From positions 59,001,829-59,065,828 of the forward strand of contig OW028573.1 of assembly GCA_932294295.1 (NCBI GenBank): DNA of 64,000 bases, in the 5' to 3' direction. The first letter of the stretch is position 1. Each line of letters starts with the position of its first letter. The notes below the pieces were generated by a model, which had not been told where the DNA came from, searched no databases, and saw only the letters and a list, made by a program, of their open reading frames with translations. Of this stretch, positions 52,801-58,800 are shown piece after piece. Source of the DNA: Alitta virens (lineage: Eukaryota; Annelida; Polychaeta; Phyllodocida; Nereididae). Both the position numbers and the translations under genes were made by a program.

Positions 52801-55800
52801 AACTCCAAGGCAAAAAAGAGCAGAAAATTAAAATTATATACTGATGATTAATAAAGTTAAGAAATTAATACTATAGTATTAAAATAAATTGATGATTATT
52901 GATAAAAAAAAACTTTCCACAAATAAATAAACACCAAAGAGGGGAGAAGATACAATGTTGGATTCCAGTTTTCCACAATGCTGTGACGGTGATGCAAATT
53001 AGATCCAAAATTGGGTAACAAATTCCCAAGACAAAGGGATTTGAAGTGACACCTTAAACCCTTCTAATATCCTGAGACAGGTGGGAGAGTTCCTCGTCTA
53101 ATCAGGCAGGTAACAAAGAAGAGGCGTCCGTATTTTAATTAAACTCAGCATTGAGAGGCAACCCTGCCAACTGCGGTTGCGTAATGCTGCCATTACCGCC
53201 AGAGGCGCTGAAGCATGATGGAATTGGGAACAATGGGAAAGGGATCGTTTACTTCTAAGTGATTAAATTAGGCGGCTATTTTCATTTTATGTTGTGAGGG
53301 AATTATAAAATGTTCAAAGGTAAAGCAATAGTAAACAGAGGTCTGACAGAATTATTTCTGTGAAACTTGTAAAAAGAGCCCACGTTACAAAAAAATATAA
53401 ATGTTGGATGTTGTTTTATTGGAACAAAACTGGAATTATCAAACTTTCAATATTTATAATTAGACGGCGGAATCACTTGCCAATTTTTATTTCCCTGTGA
53501 CAGGGTTATGACATCGCTTTAACCTTCACCCATCCATTGCCTTTTCCACATGTTTTTCTTTGATGGTGGCGTTGCAGCTGAATGTAGCATCATTTAGATT
53601 CTCTGCTCGCTGCTGCTATTGCTGGCAAACAGCTTCTGCAGCCACTTGTCTGTAATATTAAGGATTACAAAGGTTAAGCTGCTGCCTATGAGCGTGCCCA
53701 TGTGAGGGTCACAGAGACTGAGTCATGACACACCGACATCAGTAGCAACACCCTGCAGCAGCAGCAGCAGCAGCAGCGGCAGCCGCAGAAACAGCAGAAG
53801 CAGCAGAAGCAGCAGCAGGGCTCCATTGATTCCATTGCTTTTTCATTCTGCCCTCCCTGGTTGCATTTGTCCCCGATAAAACGACTGTGGCTATTTTGGC
53901 ATCGGGAAACGGCTTGTATTTATCTTGCTGCTTGATATTGTGACCCTCCTCCATTGGTGGCTTGTGGAAAGCCAGGCATATCAACCACATTATTGCATTT
54001 GTACCAAAAATCCCCAAAATTTGCTGCACCTGTGGGAAACATTTGGGAAGTACCAAGGAACAGTAACGTAAATTCTCATGATTGAATGAGTCACACATAC
54101 TTCAAAGCATCATCGAAAGTGCCAGAATACCATCTCCACATACCATCTCCACATACACTTGGGGAACATAAATTCCAATAAAGGGTAACGTGATGCTTTC
54201 AATTCTAAATTCAGCATTACAAAAACATGCAGACAATGAGGGGAAAAATATAAGATTTCTGTTTAATCAAGTTATTTCCATCTATGTAAGTTAGATGTGG
54301 TAGAATTTTTACTTTGTTTATTGTCCCGTAAAAATCCTGCCTAGACAACCAAAAATTGGTTTTTGGCCTTGTCCGTTTTGCCATAACAGTTTCTTTCTTT
54401 AAAAAGTTGATATAAATTGTATTGGAAATACCAACTTTGGTTTTCAGAAAAAACAAAATTTCTGGTATTTCATGAATTACATTGTAAACATTCATACATT
54501 GTCAAATGGAGCTTCACTGGTGGCTTATTCTGGCCAGACAAATTTACAATTATTGCATCTGGATAATCCTGATTTGCACGGTGAAACTGTGGATACTCTC
54601 GTTGGATAGAAAACTTGCTATTTTAGAAAACCAAGTTTTCTAGTAATCCTCATTTTAGTTTTTAAAGATCCCCTACTGTTTGAACAATCAATTTTGTCCC
54701 CAATTTTTTTCATTGTTTACCCTATCTGCCTGTTGAATATGGTAACAGATAGGCTGCAGCATGAGTGCAGCATAATTTGATTGAAGCTATACTGAAATAT
54801 CATTGATATATATGCCTGTTGTAACTATTGAGACACAAGTGACCTTGCGGCAGTATTTGTCAAGGTCGTATATAGAAGGTGAATTCTTCAGTTGTGAAGT
54901 GACGCCTCCTGCTTTAAAAATGGATATCTATGACCTTGAGCGAAGGACAATGATGGCCAAGTGTCTTGTTCATCATTAGGTCACGAACATTGTTCAAGGA
55001 CAAAATTTAATGTGCCTGGACATGCATTAAACGTTGAATGATTTACACGTAAATATAGTGTATAATGTGATGGTCCTTCGAAGGTGGTAGGAGACAATGC
55101 AGAAGATGCAGGTCAAAGCACCTCGTACTAAGATGTATCTCAATATAGTTTTGTATGACTTGGGAGCACCTACAGATAGTACACCGCAAAAACTTTAATC
55201 GAGAGTTAGAGGAAAGATTAGAAGAGAGAATAGCTAATGACCTTTGGTCATCGTGTGATGCAAATCTGCCTAACTATCATCTGATGATCTTAGTAGGAGC
55301 ACTTGCAGCAGCAACCTCCCAGATGCGGACTGGAATCAGATGCACAGATGCTATCTGTGGGGTTGTGCGTCTCGTTGGATGGATGGACTCCCAGGGGGGC
55401 TAGGGGGCGCTCCCCCCGGAGGTGCCGAGGCTCTGTAAGCAGGATGATTAGTGGGGGGAGTTGCAGTAACCCCCCTGAGCTGCTTGTCACCCCCTCGCAG
55501 CGACATCTGCTGTTGGTCCCACTGGCCCCACCCACCGAGGATTGCAGGCCCAGTTTGCCACATGGTACCCGTCTTTACAATGACACTGTTATTGCCCCCC
55601 ATAATCCTAGTTAATCATGACCATGGCCCTACACCTCCTGGAAACGTCCCCCCAAAATCCCTGCTAATGAATTGTCATTGAATCGGAAATAGTGGAATTC
55701 GCCCGATAATTGCTCGGCTGGGGCTAACAACGAGCTTGCTACAGACTGAGCGTCCTTTCGGGTCAGCCACACTGTCTCTCTGTATCCACGGAATAAAAGT

Positions 55801-58800
55801 TTGACAAAAAAGGACACAGTTGTGTGTGATTTGATGATAACATGCAATGTCTCTCAAGGTATTCGCCCTTATGGTCCATCAATTACTGGACCTGAATGAA
55901 ATAGCTTTAAGAAGGTGCTGAATTTCTTACATATACTTATTTAACTGGGATTATGTGGGCATTTTCTGCACCATCGCAATCTTGTTACCCGTGACCTTGG
56001 GAAATCATGAGGCCACAGCGATTTTTCGAGAAAGTGTTCTTGATCTTTACTTCTACAAATAATATAAGGATCCTAGTTTTGCGAGGCTGGTATTCATCTG
56101 GTTAGGAAAAAGACTTGCCTGAGTTTATGCCAGATTTGAGGCATTTGTGTGCGAGGCATTTTAAGAGGCACGCGTGTGTCTTTTGGGACACTCATGTCCC
56201 CAGCTGTTTTTTTTTTCTTTCCAAGAATATGCTGCATTTGTCCTGCCTGGCTGCTGCTTGTGTAAACAGAAGGATGAGCTGGCCATAATTTCCTATTGAA
56301 ATTTAATAGCTGTGTGAATAGATGGGGGAAAATGACCAGGCAGTGTTCTCTATCTGTTCATCAATGCCAAGCGGCTTCAGTGCCAGATTGTGCAGCTTGT
56401 GTGCAGCCTTATGGACTGGATTGGGCTGTATTGGGCTGTGAGGAGGGAGGAGGGGATTTTTCGCGTGTTAGTCCCATGCCTTGCAACAATGACACTTCAC
56501 AATCTCTTCATTCCAGAACAATGGCACACAATGCTGACAATGGCACACAAGCTTTATCAGGATTTTTTTTTACGAGGCAAATCTGGGCCCCTTGTGTCAT
56601 TGACCATGAGCTGCCTCAGTCTCATGCAGTCCGCTTTGTTGAGTCATTTACATCGGCTGACATGGGTGCCGACACTGGTGCGCACAATTTCACAAGCCTT
56701 TCTCGTGACACGCCGAGACAGTGCGAGACTTTGTTTCGTCTGTTGTCATGGCAACCAGGTGTAATTGCTACTCATCGATTGACGGATTTAATGGCTTTCT
56801 TCTTCAAGCCATTTTTTTCATGACTGTACCATTTGGTGAAAAAGACTGGGGACAATTTCCTCTTAGTTTTTTAGCAGCCTCACCTGTAGTCCTTAAAGTG
56901 CCTTTTCATCCGCTCTTTGTTTGTCTTGGGATTTCTGGCTTTATTGAAATCGATGACTTTGATCGAGCACTTGTTGTCTTGATGTCTGAACAAAAAATCC
57001 TTTTGAATAATTTCCACTGTGAACAAAGGAATCACCTGGAAGGTATAAGACTTGGTAATCCCCACCTGAAAGGTTTTAGGTTACAGATGCTGGTTAACAA
57101 AGGCCCATTGCAGTCATTGAACCCAAACTTAAGTTGATCTCGAAACACCAATAAATCCGAATGAATTCATCAAACTAATACAAAGGAATTCCACATTTAA
57201 GGCAACCAGTATCAAGTTCACTGCGACTAGACTGCTTCGTTTGGTTCAATATCTTTTGTTACTATGAGGAAAAGTTCAGAATTAAAACAACTTCGTTAGT
57301 ATGACCACTCTTATGTTTCCGAAAGATAATTTTTATTCCGAGTTCCCATTTCATCTGCACAAACTAGTTTTTCAGGATTGTAATGATAGTTTATGGCATT
57401 TAATGAATTGTTTGTCACACCATTGTTTCTTGCATTGGCGTTATTGATGCAGTATATCGGCATGTTCAGATTCATGCTGGTGTGGTAAATTTATTCACTT
57501 TTAACGGTGAGTATAAATTTGCAGGTGATAAGTGCAGACCAGGCAGGGAATGTGATCTTGTGGATGCTGGACACTGGTCAGAAGGTCAAGCAGATTTCTC
57601 AAGCCCATGGTCAGTCAGAGGTCACTTGCTTGGCTCAGGACCACAGTCAGACCAGAATCCTAACAGGCAGTACGGATGGCACCATTAAGGTAGGGCAGAA
57701 AATGCAATCATTCATACGAAGGTTGATAGTCCAGTCCTACAGAAAGAATCGTAAGGCAAGATGAAACCTTGGATGAAAGAAGTATACTGCAGACTACTAA
57801 CACTACTAATAAGTGGAGCATCACCTATGTGACAATTTTGTTGTGTGGCAATCCACGTGAAAGAAATAAAGGTTAACGATAAAACAACTTCGCAAAATAA
57901 ATTAATGTGAATCCGAAAGCCATGCAATATTCAAACGCGAGCAAATGATGTCGCCATATCGTTCTGTTCAAGTATGTTATGTTTATTATATACTATTACA
58001 AGTATTGCATCATGTTTTTGGTGACAATGAGATCTTTCACCGAGCCAACCCTAATATGTATGTGTGTGTTATGTCCATGAATCTCTTTCTGTCTGTCTTT
58101 GTTTATCTCCCTTTTCTCTCTCCTCTCATCTATCTCCTCACAAGTTCGATTATGCAATATGTCTCGTCAAATGTCAAGAAATCGATATTGTTTCATATTC
58201 GATGAGGCTCTGGGACCTTTTGATTTCTCGCATGCATGTATTATATGGTAGTCTATCTGAGAGGGACTTGCCTGCCTTGAAATTCAAGACGAACGAAAGG
58301 GGATAACCATTATAACTTTGGGCTGACGTCACAGACCCCAAGATCGAAAATCGAGTCACGTGACGTCTGACCTGACTCGAGAATGAGGCTTATTGACCGC
58401 AGGGCGTTTAATAAAATGGGATCCAATGAGAAAAGTGATATGCACAAAGCGAGTGAGGAGGAGGGAGGCCTTTTAAAATGCTCTCTGCCACCCCTAGGCC
58501 TGTTGTGCATGTGACAAGTGGTATGTGTGGCCAGAATATTGGTCCTAGGAATGCACAGAAGCTGGGAGGGGGTGATTCTCTCACTTTGCAGGGGGTTCCT
58601 TAAGTGAAATTGACTCCAAGATTAAAACAGTTTTTCTTTCCCGGCTGTTTTCGAGCTAAAATTTCACGCCGTATTTCCTAACCACTAATATGATATTGTG
58701 GTCATTTTTAGTTCCTTTATTAGTTATTTAACCTGAGTGAATTAGTGAATTCTGCCTGTTAAATTCAACACTATATGGGGCTAGGGACACTTTCGAGGAA

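Larger units (their letters stand above)
50443..57524 (+). other. WDR64-like intron (7.1 kb)
   Basis: No exon recognised. It carries C and G homopolymer tracts (51595-51630, 52123-52138), the AGGTCA-rich repeat (51960-52740), a CAG-rich patch (53757-53818) and, at 53060-54100 and 55200-56830, sequence that looks regulatory in composition. Confidence 0.55.

Noticed and set aside
53739..54098. 119-codon minus-strand frame with polyalanine
   Set aside because: It is a translation of the imperfect CAG repeat and its flank.
56296..56823. 175-codon plus-strand open frame
   Set aside because: No ATG-supported start, no recognisable domain, and overlapped by other equally long frames.
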